64,000 nt of DNA from Rouxiella aceris (GCF_012933545.1 NZ_JAADJU010000007.1:248001-312000); one strand, 5' to 3'; counted from the stretch's first letter, positions 1 to 9,736 are shown. Notes: generated by a model not told the origin, from the letters alone. Numbers and translations are program-made.

Positions 1-1083
1 CATATAGGCACAAAACAGCGCCAGGTGGGCAGTACCGTTAAGCACATTGGTGCGCCCCGTCGAGAAAGAGATCTGACAAAGGATCAGCACCGCCAGCATA
101 ACGACAATATTGGCCGGATCCAGGCTGAACAGCAACTGCTGGCCAGTCAGGGTGGCAATGATGGTCACTGCCGGCACGGTGAGGGAGATCGTCGCCAACA
201 CTGAACCAAAAAACAGATTCATCGCCCGCTGTACCTGATTTTTTAATACCGCTCTTAATGCCCCCAACCCCTCTGGCGACAGGATTAACAAGGCCACCAG
301 GAACCCGGTGAACTGCGCCGGAGCGTGCAGATCGGTCAACAGCGTTTCCAATGGAATAGCGTTGAACTTGGTCACGGCGATAACCAGTACCAGATGAATA
401 ATCAGCCAGATAGCATGGGTCAGGCTTTTATGGGACGAGGGTTTACCGTGCGGTGTTGATTCATCTTCGTCTTCGTGTTCATACACAAACAGGCTTTGGT
501 GGGTTTTGGTTTGGATCAGGAGAAAAACACCATACATGGCGGCAGAAATGGCCGCCACAAACAGCGCCTGTCCGGTAGTGAAATTACCTCCCGGCAAGGC
601 AGCGGGTAGCACGAGGACAATCACCGCCAACGGGAAAATTGCCATCAGATACTGCTTGATACCACCGAGATTGACATACTGGGTAGCGAATTTTTGGCCA
701 CCGAGCAGCAGTGCAAAGCCGACCAGACCGGCAGAGACAATCATAATGATGGAAAACAGGGTATCGCGCATTAGCGCCGGGGCGGCATCACCGGTAGCCA
801 TTAATGCGGAAATCAGGCTGACTTCGAGGATCACCACCGACAAACTGAGGATCAGTGAGCCATAGGGTTCCCCCAGACGGTGGGCCAGAACGTCGGCGTG
901 ACGGACTACGCTAAAGGCACTGGCCAGAATACCGACCAGTGCCAACAGATTGATAGCGACCACGAATGAGAAATCGCTGCTATTACCCCAAAACTGCAAA
1001 ACGCAAAGGGCAGCAATTGGGAATACCAAAGAATACTCTTTATGACGGGATTTTTGCTTGTGTGGATCCTGTGATGACACCAT
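1..1083 (-). CDS. chaA: ChaA Ca2+/Na+:H+ antiporter, incomplete at the left edge
   Basis: Inner-membrane cation/proton antiporter that exports calcium or sodium in exchange for protons. Translation from the ATG at 1083 reads MVSSQDPHKQKSRHKEYS and then a series of hydrophobic helices. A central acidic-histidine loop (EHEDEDESTPHGKP, near 420-490) is typical of ChaA. The window stops at codon 361, inside the motif that ends the enteric protein (HLALF-AYM), so only about five residues plus the stop are missing. Its place before chaB and chaC matches the enteric order, though chaA is divergent from chaB here. Identification rests on recalled family sequence; the frame is open throughout. Confidence 0.95.
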   Translation of the reverse strand, partial: MVSSQDPHKQKSRHKEYSLVFPIAALCVLQFWGNSSDFSFVVAINLLALVGILASAFSVVRHADVLAHRLGEPYGSLILSLSVVILEVSLISALMATGDAAPALMRDTLFSIIMIVSAGLVGFALLLGGQKFATQYVNLGGIKQYLMAIFPLAVIVLVLPAALPGGNFTTGQALFVAAISAAMYGVFLLIQTKTHQSLFVYEHEDEDESTPHGKPSSHKSLTHAIWLIIHLVLVIAVTKFNAIPLETLLTDLHAPAQFTGFLVALLILSPEGLGALRAVLKNQVQRAMNLFFGSVLATISLTVPAVTIIATLTGQQLLFSLDPANIVVMLAVLILCQISFSTGRTNVLNGTAHLALFCAYM

Positions 1084-1557
1084 GGCGATTATTTTCCTTA
1101 TAAATGATGTTGATAATCAAGGTATAAACTTGACGAAGAACATTGCGTCATTCCGAAAAGATACGGTGATACCTCTATAAAAACTAACAGTAATATTGCG
1201 CGGATTATAGATGATAAAACGTACAAATGATACAAAAATATAACTTTAGTTGCTTTTTGTATCATGATGAGTGTTTGTTGGTGTTATCTATAGGAAATGC
1301 ATAATTAATCAAGGGCTATTTTTTGTAATATTTTATTAAAATTATAAGCAAATACATTGGGTTGTATGTTCTTATCGCAGTAACTGCCAATTGAAAAGCT
1401 ATGTAAATTTTATTGCCAGTTTTTCCATGAAAATCTTAACTCTTTTTTTGCTGCTGGTGTGGCGCTGTTCCCTTTTATCTGCCGCTAACTTTAAGCGTAG
1501 CCGCTAGACTTACTTTGCCAACAGGTGAAATCGTCAAACCTTCAGAAGGAGAACGCT
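1084..1557. other. AT-rich intergenic region between chaA and chaB
   Basis: This 474-base gap separates divergent chaA and chaB and should hold both promoters. It is strongly AT-rich between about 1190 and 1420. I could not pick a convincing -35/-10 pair. A 26-codon frame at 1427-1507 has a hydrophobic start but no ribosome site, so I do not call it a gene. Confidence 0.5.
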
Positions 1558-1785
1558 ATGCCTTATAAAGACAACGCTTCACTGCCTGATGCTGTGCAAC
1601 ATGTCTTGCCTGAACACGCGCAGGCCATTTACCGGGAGGCATTTAATCATGCCTGGGAAGAGTACAAACATGCCAGTGACCGCCGTGGCGATCAGGGGCG
1701 CGAAGAAACCGCGCATAAAGTTGCCTGGTCCGCAGTTAAACAAACTTATAAAAAAGGGGATGACGACAAGTGGCACCCCAAATAA
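1558..1785 (+). CDS. chaB: ChaB, cation transport regulator
   Basis: Small soluble protein of 75 residues, historically described as a regulator of ChaA; its molecular role is not settled. It begins MPYKDNASLPDAVQHVLPEH and ends with the conserved block REETAHKVAWSAVK...KGDDDKWHPK, which is the ChaB family signature, and its length equals that of the enteric protein. A frame opens 33 bases further upstream, but the start at 1558 is preceded by AGAAGGAGAACGCT, a strong ribosome site, and matches the family start. It is followed by chaC in the same orientation after a gap of about 430 bases. Confidence 0.95.
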   Translation: MPYKDNASLPDAVQHVLPEHAQAIYREAFNHAWEEYKHASDRRGDQGREETAHKVAWSAVKQTYKKGDDDKWHPK

Positions 1786-2212
1786 TCTCAAACGCATTAA
1801 AAAGGAAGTGATATGCCTGATGCATCGCTTCCCCAGGTCATAATGCGCCCAGTCAAACTGGACTACCTTGCTGTCTGATCTCATGTGCCAGAGGCGTCTT
1901 TGGCACCATTTTCACCCTGCCGGTGATGGCAGGGCATAGCCGCTATAGCTTCCTCTCCTGGTGCCTACTCTGGCTCGCCGCATACCCCGTCTGGCCTGTA
2001 TTACAGCTGAATGTGTGATTTTTGACATTTTTATGCTTTATTTTTGTTTTGTGATCAATATCAATCTTGATTGCTGGTTAAGAAACGAATAAGGTTTGTT
2101 CTATATCAGCCTGATCTATGTGTGGGCTTGTTATCATCGTATTTCTAATGATTCAGCGACGAGGGAGATGAAGCGTACAAAGAATGGCAAGGTTAATGAG
2201 TGGAGGAAATGA
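1786..2212 (+). other. chaB-chaC gap with a possible decayed membrane-protein tail
   Basis: A 427-base gap. Bases 1893-2018 read through in one plus frame as a hydrophobic, tryptophan-rich stretch (GVFGTIFTLPVMAGHSRYSF, then LLWLAAYPVWPVL) ending at TGA. It has no start codon with a ribosome site, and the frame is closed by a stop shortly upstream. It looks like the C-terminal end of a degraded small membrane protein, but I recognise no family. The rest of the gap is AT-rich and presumably holds the chaC promoter. Confidence 0.3.
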
Positions 2213-2920
2213 ATGATGTTAACCCGTGATTTTCTGCGAAACGCAGACTGTAAAACAGCATTCGGCAGCATTGATGAGTCAATGTTATTGACCTCTGAAC
2301 AACGCTCGGCCTCGCTTGATTGCACGCTGGCGAAACGGCCTGACAACAGTCCGGTGTGGATTTTCGGCTATGGTTCGCTGATGTGGAACCCGGTCTTTGA
2401 ATCGGTAGAATCCTGTCCCGCCACCCTCCACGGTTTTCATCGTGCCTTTTGCCTGCGTCTAACCGCCGGGCGCGGAACGCAGGATCAACCTGGTCGTATG
2501 CTGGCGCTGAAAGAGGGGGGCAAAACCACAGGTCTGGCGTTTTGTCTGCCGGAAGAAAAACTGCGCGAAGATCTTGAGCTGCTGTGGAAGCGCGAAATGC
2601 TGACCGGCTGCTATTGCCCTACCTGGTGTGAGCTGGATCTGAACGATGGCAGAAAAGTCACTGCCCTGGTGTTTATTATGAATCCACAGCACCCCCTGTT
2701 TGAGGCCGATACCAGTTATCAGGTAATTGCGCCACTGATTGCCAAAGCCAGCGGACCGCTGGGGACCAATGCGCAATATCTCTTTGCCCTGGAAAAAGAG
2801 TTAAATAGCTACGGGATGAGCGATGACTGCATGAGTGAATTGGTTAATCAGGTGCGCATATTGTTAGGCCTTAGCGGAAATAGCGTGGGCGGTTTGCAAT
2901 TTGGTGGCATTACTCCCTAG
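2213..2920 (+). CDS. chaC: ChaC, glutathione-specific gamma-glutamylcyclotransferase
   Basis: Cytosolic enzyme of 235 residues that cleaves the gamma-glutamyl bond of glutathione, giving 5-oxoproline and cysteinylglycine. The N-terminal block (TRDFLRNADCKTAFG) is nearly identical to the enteric protein. The substrate-binding loop IFGYGSLMWNP lies around residue 50, and the conserved FCLRLTAGRGT...QPGRMLALKEGG and LLWKREM segments follow; the glutamate in WKREM is the likely acid/base residue. GGAGG six bases before the ATG at 2213 sets the start. The product 5-oxoproline is of note because an oxoprolinase-family gene pair lies 20 kb downstream, although nothing directly links the two. Confidence 0.95.
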   Translation: MMLTRDFLRNADCKTAFGSIDESMLLTSEQRSASLDCTLAKRPDNSPVWIFGYGSLMWNPVFESVESCPATLHGFHRAFCLRLTAGRGTQDQPGRMLALKEGGKTTGLAFCLPEEKLREDLELLWKREMLTGCYCPTWCELDLNDGRKVTALVFIMNPQHPLFEADTSYQVIAPLIAKASGPLGTNAQYLFALEKELNSYGMSDDCMSELVNQVRILLGLSGNSVGGLQFGGITP

Positions 2921-3008
2921 ATATTTTAAAAAAACGCTTAACCGCAATGGGTGTGAGATTCACTGCCATCAAAGCCCAAAAGGTTGAGATGGCAAAGTAA
3001 AAGTAATA

Positions 3009-3140
3009 CAGACGGCTGACAAAGTCCGTTATTAGGGAGAGTGCACCGTTGGGGTCGTAGCGGGCTTGCCCGCCGGAGCGCCCCTGTGTGTGCTATGCCC
3101 GGGTATCTCGATCATCAAGACGACTTTGTCATCAAACTCA
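3009..3140. repeat. 132-bp dispersed repeat with terminal inverted repeats, copy 1
   Basis: Recurs at 42654-42785 at the same length with about eight differences. It carries inverted ends (TGACAAAGTC at 3017-3026 and GACTTTGTCA at 3122-3131) and an inner hairpin GCGGGC-TT-GCCCGC. There is no coding capacity beyond a spurious frame, so it resembles a miniature inverted-repeat element or a structured intergenic repeat. It lies in the 514-base gap between chaC and the CHASE4 gene; apart from the sigma-28-like promoter, I see nothing else in that gap. Confidence 0.85.
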
Positions 3141-3311
3141 GTAATAGCCACTTTTTGCCAGTACGCTTGCTACCAGCCTCATCAGCACGCCTGAATTTAT
3201 TGATAAAATATACAATTTTGTCGTCACAGCATAATTATCCCGATTAATTTACATTTAGCGATTAAATCCATATCCGTCATCGGAAACAGCACAGGCTATC
3301 TGGAATAGAAT

Positions 3312-3338
3312 TAAAGAATTAGCATTTACTGCCGACAT
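3312..3338 (+). promoter_or_regulatory. Sigma-28 (FliA)-type promoter for the CHASE4 gene
   Basis: TAAAGAAT at 3312-3319, an 11-base spacer, then GCCGACAT at 3331-3338. Against the FliA consensus TAAAGTTT-N11-GCCGATAA this matches six of eight bases in each box with exact spacing. It lies about 95 bases before the start codon at 3435. Confidence 0.65.
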
Positions 3339-3434
3339 AATAGAGATACTGTATCTGAATAACTGGCTGAGACTTTTAGTGAGTTATTTAGACACGCCCC
3401 TTTAATCGGGCCAAATTGTCGGACAGCTATCATC

Positions 3435-5984
3435 ATGCCGGAAACCAAAGACCAAAAGATCAATAGAAGTCAAATCGCCAAGAAGTTTGTACTGAATTTC
3501 ACTTTGCTGGCTATCGCTATGTTTAGCCTGGCAGTCATTGCGCTCCTGTGGTTTGCCCATCAGCAGAACGTACATCAGGTTAATCACAGCCAGAAAGACG
3601 CACAACATGCTATAAATTCAGATATCGAGAAGCTGTCAACGGCCCTCAAAGACTATGCGTTTTGGGATGATGCCTATCAGTATGCCGGGCGTTCACCCGT
3701 AGACCTCGACTGGGCATTCAATAGAGACAATATCGGCCCGTCCCTCTACGCCAACTACTCACTGGAGGGCGTATTCATTCTCGGCGATAATATGCAAACT
3801 CGCTATGCCATAGTCAATGGAGCAATCAGTCATATAAAGGCTGACGAGTTTATTAGCGGAGATATAAAGAAACTGTATGCGGAAGCTCTCAACCAGGGTA
3901 AAGATGAAAAAACAGCACATGGTTTCTTTCTGGTAAAGGGTGCTCCGGCAATTGTATATGCTGCCCTGATAAAACCTAATAAGTTGGCCGCGGGAGAAAC
4001 CCTTGAGAAGCTATCCATACTTATTTTTGTGGATGTTTTAGATCCCGCCAAACTGCATAAGATTGGACAAGATTTTGAGCTGCAAGATCTGCATGCCGAT
4101 GTTTTCGATAATCAACAAGCCACTCCGCCATTCATTATTCTTAAGTCGGATTTTGGCAAGCCATTTTATTTGCTGTGGACAACATCAAAACCAGGTGACG
4201 ATCTGTTAAAAGTGGTGCTGCCTTTATTTTTAATAACGGCAACAATATTTGGGCTATTTATTTTTCTATTACTCCGGCGCGCTGTTTTAGTCGCAAGCGT
4301 ACTGGACGAGAGCCAGGCTGCGTTGGCCAGTAGTGAGGAGCGCTTCAGAGCCGTTGCCGAAGCTGCATCGGATTGGATATGGGAAACGGATCGTGATGGC
4401 ATCATTCTCTACCTTTCCGAACGATTCAAGACCGTCGTTCAAGTTCCGACAGAGTTTTGGATTGGCAAAAAATTTACCGACCTGATCCGCTACAGCGCCG
4501 CGGATTTCAAAGATAAAATGCTGGAAGATACGCATAATGGCCCAGACAGAAAAATACTATCGGGTGAGTATATTGATGGGCTGGGACGCAGTCGCTATTG
4601 CAATATTTCGGTACGACCTGTTTTTTTAAAAAATAAAATCAAAGGGTATCGCGGAACCGTATCGGATATCACCGCCGAAATTGAAGCGAAAGCGCGCATC
4701 GAGCATATGTCGCAGCATGATTCGTTGACTGGACTTGCCAATAGAAACTACTTGCATAGCTATCTCATTGAAAAATTGAATGGAAATACCTCGTGCTCAC
4801 CGCCCATGTATGTTTTAAGTTTAGATTTGGATCGTTTCAAACCGGTCAATGACACCCTGGGACATTCAGCTGGCGATGCTGTGCTTTGCGAAGTAGCGTC
4901 AAGATTGAATAAATGCATCCGCGAAAACGATCTCGTCGCCAGGCTTGGGGGAGATGAATTTCTCATCGTTACGCAAAACCTGCTTGAGCAACAGGATATC
5001 GCCAATTTTTGCAGCCGTATTTGTGCAGCAGTGAACAATATTTTTGTAATAGGCGAACATGAAATCTCTTTGGGCGTCAGCATCGGTGTTGTCTTTGTAT
5101 CGGATAACGCAACGACGGTTGAGGAATTGATCAGGCTCGCAGATATTGCTCTTTACGAAGCAAAATCGGCCGGACGCAATAATTGGCAAGTTTACGCAGA
5201 AGAGATGAATGAACGCGTACAACAAAAGAGAAAGCTGGAAACCGATCTGCGCGCGGCGATCCGCTACCAAGAATTTTTCCTCGAGTTTCAACCCCGTTTC
5301 CAAATTGATGACAATACGCTTTGCGGGGCAGAGGCGCTGATAAGATGGAACCATCCGGTTAATGGGCGTCTGGAACCTGACAGTTTTATTCCTATCGCGG
5401 AGCAAACGGGCCTCATCGTTCCCCTAAGCGACTGGGTACTCGATAAGGCATGCAAAACGGCGCTCACCTGGCCAGAAACAATGTTTGTATCAATTAACCT
5501 ATCACCTTCTGAGTTTGAGCGGGGCGATATTGTATCGAGAATCGGTGCTGCATTAACAAATTCCGGGCTTGCTCCCCATCGTCTGGAGCTGGAAATTACT
5601 GAATCAGTGCTTTTGGACGATGCTGCAAAGGTTCTGGATATTATGTCCAGCCTCAAAAAGATCGGCGTGCGATTGAGCATGGACGATTTTGGTACCGGCT
5701 ATTCTTCGTTAAGCTATTTGCGAACCTTTCCTTTTGACGGTATTAAAATCGATAAAAGTTTTATTGCCGATTTTGTTGAATACGATACCAGCCACGCGAT
5801 CATCGAATCCATTGTCGGATTAGGGCGTGCGCTATCGATGACAGTGACGGCGGAAGGGGTAGAAAACGTTAACCAGCTTAATCAACTTCATAAAGTCAAG
5901 TGCGATCAGGCACAAGGTTATTTTCTGGGAAGACCCATGTCGGAAAGGCAATTTTTTGACAGCTGCATTACTGATCGCCAGTAA
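3435..5984 (+). CDS. CHASE4-PAS-GGDEF-EAL cyclic-di-GMP sensor protein
   Basis: Inner-membrane c-di-GMP enzyme of 849 residues. A membrane helix at about 18-42 is followed by a periplasmic CHASE4-type sensor (DYAFWDDAYQYAG, LDWAFNRDNIG), a second helix at about 260-280 and a PAS domain at about 300-425. The GGDEF motif is intact at 505-509 and is preceded by an RxxD product-inhibition site (RENDLVARL). The EAL domain begins near 605, with EAL at 633-635 and SINLSP, LEITES, DDFGTGYSS, KIDKSF and AEGVEN all present. Both synthesis and hydrolysis are therefore possible; which dominates cannot be told from sequence. The gene stands alone behind a sigma-28-like promoter, suggesting expression with the flagellar regulon. 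The ligand is unknown. Confidence 0.93.
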   Translation: MPETKDQKINRSQIAKKFVLNFTLLAIAMFSLAVIALLWFAHQQNVHQVNHSQKDAQHAINSDIEKLSTALKDYAFWDDAYQYAGRSPVDLDWAFNRDNIGPSLYANYSLEGVFILGDNMQTRYAIVNGAISHIKADEFISGDIKKLYAEALNQGKDEKTAHGFFLVKGAPAIVYAALIKPNKLAAGETLEKLSILIFVDVLDPAKLHKIGQDFELQDLHADVFDNQQATPPFIILKSDFGKPFYLLWTTSKPGDDLLKVVLPLFLITATIFGLFIFLLLRRAVLVASVLDESQAALASSEERFRAVAEAASDWIWETDRDGIILYLSERFKTVVQVPTEFWIGKKFTDLIRYSAADFKDKMLEDTHNGPDRKILSGEYIDGLGRSRYCNISVRPVFLKNKIKGYRGTVSDITAEIEAKARIEHMSQHDSLTGLANRNYLHSYLIEKLNGNTSCSPPMYVLSLDLDRFKPVNDTLGHSAGDAVLCEVASRLNKCIRENDLVARLGGDEFLIVTQNLLEQQDIANFCSRICAAVNNIFVIGEHEISLGVSIGVVFVSDNATTVEELIRLADIALYEAKSAGRNNWQVYAEEMNERVQQKRKLETDLRAAIRYQEFFLEFQPRFQIDDNTLCGAEALIRWNHPVNGRLEPDSFIPIAEQTGLIVPLSDWVLDKACKTALTWPETMFVSINLSPSEFERGDIVSRIGAALTNSGLAPHRLELEITESVLLDDAAKVLDIMSSLKKIGVRLSMDDFGTGYSSLSYLRTFPFDGIKIDKSFIADFVEYDTSHAIIESIVGLGRALSMTVTAEGVENVNQLNQLHKVKCDQAQGYFLGRPMSERQFFDSCITDRQ

Positions 5985-6006
5985 ACGTCATGACCTCGTA
6001 ATATGC

Positions 6007-6037
6007 CCCTGGTTTACGTATTTTCCACGAACCAGGG
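6007..6037 (+). terminator. Possible terminator after the CHASE4 gene
   Basis: CCCTGGTT at 6007-6014 pairs with AACCAGGG at 6030-6037 across a 15-base loop. There is no clear U tract, so this is a weak call. Confidence 0.4.
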
Positions 6038-6240
6038 CGCTCTTAATTCCCTGCTAACAGTATGTCTTTACTCTTTTTTTATAAAAATACGCCGATTTTT
6101 TGCTCGTTATGCGCGACTTATAATCGTTCTCACTGTGTTATGCAAAAATTGCATAACCATAGTTGCTAAATGACTTTATTGTCTATTCACAACTGCCATA
6201 CACTTCTGTGTACCTTGCTGAATTCTAAGAGCGTTTATCA

Positions 6241-7809
6241 ATGAAAAAAATCATCCCATCCGTGCTTTTTGCCGCTATGGCGGCCACCTTTACCGCTCAG
6301 GCAGCAACGCCAGCGAATACGCTGGTTATCGCGCAGTCTCTTGACGATACCTCCAGCTTTGACCCGGCGCAGGGCTTTGAACTGACTACCGTGCAGGCGT
6401 TTAACAATGTCTATCAGCGTCTGGTGCAGTCGGATCCAACCAATCCTGTCAATCTTAAACCGACGCTGGCCAGTTCCTGGCAGGCCGGTAGCGATAACAA
6501 GAGTCTGGTTTTTACGCTGAATGCCAAAGCGACCTTTGCCAGCGGTAACCCGCTGCGCGCGGATGATGTGATTTATTCCCTGGCCCGTGTAGTGAAACTC
6601 AACCTCGAACCTTCTTTTATTCTTACGCAGCTGGGCTGGAACGCGAAGAATGTCGATAGTTTCCTGACCCGAGTAGATGATCAACACGTTAAAATCAGTT
6701 GGACTGAAAACGTCAGTCCCAACTTTGTGCTTAGCCTGCTTTCGGCACCGGTATCGTCCATTGTTGACGCCAAACTGGTGCAGGCCAATGCCAAAGGCGA
6801 CGATTTCGGCCACCAATGGTTGAGCGATCACTCTGCCGGTAGCGGTCCTTATAAAATTCGCACTTATGTGCCGCACGAAGTACTGGTTCTGGATGCCAAC
6901 GCCAGTTCACCGGAAGGTGCGCCAAAGTTGAAAACCGTGCTGATCAAAAACGTGCCTGACGCGGCGGCGCGTCGTTTGTTGATTGAGCAGGGCGATGCCG
7001 ATATGGCGCGCAACCTGGGCGCTGACCAAATGGCTGGTCTGGAAGGTAAAAAAGGCGTCAAACCGCTGGCTGTGCCTTATGCCTCACTCTATTTCCTGCA
7101 GTTTAATGCCAAAGCTTCACCGGCATTAAGCAACCCGGCATTCTGGGAAGCCGCACGTTATCTGTTCGATTACGACCATATTGCCAAAGACCTGCTAAAA
7201 AATCAGTTCCAGGTCCATCAGTCATTTTTACCCGATGGCTACCTGGGGGCGATCAACGACACGCCTTATCACTTTGATCCGCAAAAAGCGAAAGCCATCC
7301 TGGCAAAAGCCGGACTGAAAAATGTCAGCTTTACCATTGCCGTCAACAACCAGCCGCCGTATCTGGATATTGCCCAGGCATTGCAGGCCAGCTTTGCCCA
7401 GGGCGGGGTAAAAGTGCAACTGGAGCCGGGCCTGAGCTCGCAGATCTCCACCAAAGTGAAATCGCTGAACTATGATGCCACTCTGGCTTCATGGGGGCCG
7501 GATTATTTTGATCCCAATACCAACGCTTCAGCCTTTGCCTTTAACCCGGAAGATGGCAGTAAAACCCTGGCCTGGCGGGCCAACTGGAGCATTCCGGAGC
7601 TGAATAAACTGACGCTGGCGGCAACGGCAGAAAACGATACCAGCAAACGTATTGCCGATTATCGTCAACTGCAACTGGCGGTACAAAAAAGCTCACCTTT
7701 TGTTATCGGCCTGCAGGCGCGCAGCCTGATTGCGGTGCGTGACAATATTCAAGGCTACGTACAGGGTATTAATCCTGACATGGTGTTCTACAGTAAGGTC
7801 AGCAAGTAA
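6241..7809 (+). CDS. Periplasmic substrate-binding protein of a peptide/nickel-type ABC importer
   Basis: Solute-binding protein of 522 residues, SBP_bac_5 family (DppA/OppA/NikA-like). A cleavable signal peptide (MKKIIPSVLFAAMAATFTAQA) is followed by the family pattern: LVIAQSLDDTSSFDP near the N-terminus, LKPTLASSWQ and the FASGNPLRADDVIYS block at about 95-115, then SAGSGPYKI and later AKAILAKAGLKN. It is the first gene of a compact operon in which the next gene overlaps by one base. Substrate cannot be assigned from sequence: di- or oligopeptides, or metal complexes, are the usual cargo. No lipobox is seen, so it should be a free periplasmic protein. Confidence 0.9.
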   Translation: MKKIIPSVLFAAMAATFTAQAATPANTLVIAQSLDDTSSFDPAQGFELTTVQAFNNVYQRLVQSDPTNPVNLKPTLASSWQAGSDNKSLVFTLNAKATFASGNPLRADDVIYSLARVVKLNLEPSFILTQLGWNAKNVDSFLTRVDDQHVKISWTENVSPNFVLSLLSAPVSSIVDAKLVQANAKGDDFGHQWLSDHSAGSGPYKIRTYVPHEVLVLDANASSPEGAPKLKTVLIKNVPDAAARRLLIEQGDADMARNLGADQMAGLEGKKGVKPLAVPYASLYFLQFNAKASPALSNPAFWEAARYLFDYDHIAKDLLKNQFQVHQSFLPDGYLGAINDTPYHFDPQKAKAILAKAGLKNVSFTIAVNNQPPYLDIAQALQASFAQGGVKVQLEPGLSSQISTKVKSLNYDATLASWGPDYFDPNTNASAFAFNPEDGSKTLAWRANWSIPELNKLTLAATAENDTSKRIADYRQLQLAVQKSSPFVIGLQARSLIAVRDNIQGYVQGINPDMVFYSKVSK

Positions 7810-8861
7810 TGATAGACAGCACTCCCCCGGTCGGACTGTTCCGACAGGGTTGGCGTTGGACAGGCCGCCTGCTGGGCGGCCTGATTTCGTTATTGCTGAC
7901 TCTGTTTGGACTATTGGCTTTTACCTTTGCACTTTCGCATCTCGCGCCTATTGATCCGACGTTACAAATTGCCGGCGATCACGCCAGCGAAGCCACCTAC
8001 GCCCAGGTGCGCCAGGACTTGGGTCTCAATGACGCCATGCCGGTACAATTTTGGCACTATCTGCAGCACCTGGCTCAGGGCGAAATGGGCATTTCGCGCA
8101 TTACCGCGCAACCGGTAGCCAGCGATTTGATGCATACCTTCCCGGCGACCGTCGAACTGGCCACCTGCGCGATTATTCTTGGCGCAGTACTGGGTATCAG
8201 TCTGGCATTGCTCTCGGTGTATAAACCCGGCAGTTGGCTGGATAACCTGGTGCGGTTTGTGTCGCTGCTCGGCTATTCAGTGCCGATATTCTGGCTCAGC
8301 TTGCTGGGACTGCTGCTGTTTTATGCCGTATTACACTGGGCAGGCGGGCCCGGGCGGCTGGATGACGCCTATCTTTACAGCATGGAGCCACGCACCGGCT
8401 TTGTGTTGATGGATACCTGGCTTTCTGGCGATCGCGAGATGTTTTTTAACGCCATTCACCATCTGTGGTTGCCAGTAACGGTGTTGGGGCTACTGTCCAT
8501 GGCGGGCATCACCCGACTATTGCGCGCCTCGATGCTGGGCGAAATGAATAAAGAGTATGTGATCCTCGCTCGCTCAAAGGGAGCAGGGCGCGCACGCGTA
8601 TTGCTGCGTCATGTGTTTCCAAATGTCTTGGGGACGCTGATCACCGTGTTGAGTCTCTCCTATGCCAGCCTGCTGGAAGGTGCAGTATTGACCGAGACGG
8701 TTTTTGCCTGGCCTGGCGTGGGGCGTTATCTCACCACCGCGCTGTTTGCCGCCGATACCCCGGCGATCCTTGGCGCAACCTTGTTGATTGGCACCTGCTT
8801 TATATTGCTTAATGCGCTGGCGGATGCGCTCACCTATTTACTCGACCCGCGAACCCGGTAA
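7809..8861 (+). CDS. ABC importer permease (DppB/NikB type)
   Basis: Inner-membrane permease of 350 residues, binding-protein-dependent transport family. A first membrane helix near residue 30 precedes a periplasmic segment, and five further helices follow. The EAA cytoplasmic loop that contacts the ATPases is visible as ILARSKGAGRARVLLRHVFPN at about 250-272, followed by LEGAVLTETVFAWPGVGR, a conserved motif of this subfamily. The ATG at 7809 overlaps the stop of the binding-protein gene by one base, implying translational coupling. Confidence 0.92.
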   Translation: MIDSTPPVGLFRQGWRWTGRLLGGLISLLLTLFGLLAFTFALSHLAPIDPTLQIAGDHASEATYAQVRQDLGLNDAMPVQFWHYLQHLAQGEMGISRITAQPVASDLMHTFPATVELATCAIILGAVLGISLALLSVYKPGSWLDNLVRFVSLLGYSVPIFWLSLLGLLLFYAVLHWAGGPGRLDDAYLYSMEPRTGFVLMDTWLSGDREMFFNAIHHLWLPVTVLGLLSMAGITRLLRASMLGEMNKEYVILARSKGAGRARVLLRHVFPNVLGTLITVLSLSYASLLEGAVLTETVFAWPGVGRYLTTALFAADTPAILGATLLIGTCFILLNALADALTYLLDPRTR

Positions 8862-8869
8862 GCCGATTT

Positions 8870-9736
8870 ATGACTCAACTTATTCCTGAACAATCCCCTC
8901 TGGCGGGCGTACTACCCGGCAGAGGGCCACGACGGGTGACTACGCTGACGGTAGGGGGGCTGCTGGCGGTTATCTTGCTGATTGCAGCCCTCTGTGCGCC
9001 TTGGCTGGCACCTTTTGATCCCAATATTCAGCATATTGATATTCGCCTGCTACCCCCTTCTTCAGCCCATTGGCTGGGGACCGACGGTTTTGGCCGTGAT
9101 CTGCTCTCACGGGTGATTTATGGTGCGCGGCCCACTCTGCTGCTGGTGTCGTTAATTTTGATCCTCACCATCCCTTTTGGCCTGTTGATCGGTATAAGCG
9201 CCGGTTATCTCGGTGGCTGGTACGAACGCGTGCTGATGCGGTTTACCGATATTGTCTTGTCTTTGCCCAGCCTGGTGATTGCCCTGGCGTTGGTGGCGAT
9301 CCTCGGACCTGGTCTGATGAACGGTGCTCTGGCGCTGGCCTTTACCAGTTGGCCCTCTTTTGCCCGCCAGGCACGCGCCGAGACGCTGGCTCTGCGCCGC
9401 AGTGATTATCTCGCCGCCGCTCGTATGCAGGGGATTGGCGGTCTGCGCCTGATGTTTGGCCATATCTTGCCGCTGTGTTTACCCAGTGCCGTCGTACGAG
9501 CAGCCCTGAGTCTCGGTGGTATTATTCTCTCCTCTGCCGGACTGGGCTTTTTAGGCATGGGCATCCAACCGCCCACGGCGGAATGGGGCTCGATGGTGGC
9601 CGAAGGCAGCAAGGTGATATTTGACCAGTGGTGGGTAGCGGCAGCGCCGGGCGGGGCGATCCTATTCGCCAGCCTGGCGTTTAATCTGATCGGTGATGGT
9701 CTGCGCGATAAAATGGATACCCGCAATGGAAATTAA
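8870..9736 (+). CDS. ABC importer permease (DppC/NikC type)
   Basis: Second permease of the heterodimer, 288 residues. It has the typical DppC layout: an N-terminal helix (VGGLLAVILLIAALCAPWLA), then HWLGTDGFGRDLLSRVIYGAR, which is a hallmark of the family, and an EAA loop at about 180-200 (DYLAAARMQGIGGLRLMFGHILP). The C-terminus has PPTAEWGSMVAEG and FNLIGDGLRDKMDTR, again diagnostic. It starts eight bases after the upstream permease, and its end overlaps the next gene. Confidence 0.92.
   Translation: MTQLIPEQSPLAGVLPGRGPRRVTTLTVGGLLAVILLIAALCAPWLAPFDPNIQHIDIRLLPPSSAHWLGTDGFGRDLLSRVIYGARPTLLLVSLILILTIPFGLLIGISAGYLGGWYERVLMRFTDIVLSLPSLVIALALVAILGPGLMNGALALAFTSWPSFARQARAETLALRRSDYLAAARMQGIGGLRLMFGHILPLCLPSAVVRAALSLGGIILSSAGLGFLGMGIQPPTAEWGSMVAEGSKVIFDQWWVAAAPGGAILFASLAFNLIGDGLRDKMDTRNGN

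Noticed and set aside
1427-1507. 26-codon hydrophobic frame upstream of chaB
   Set aside because: Signal-like sequence but no ribosome site, and too short to support.
1579-1884. Minus-strand frame opposite chaB
   Set aside because: Antisense shadow of a well-supported gene.
3041-3247. 68-codon frame in the 132-bp repeat (and its twin at 42686-42898)
   Set aside because: Lies in a repeat with conserved hairpin and no ribosome site; similarity between the two reflects the repeat, not coding.
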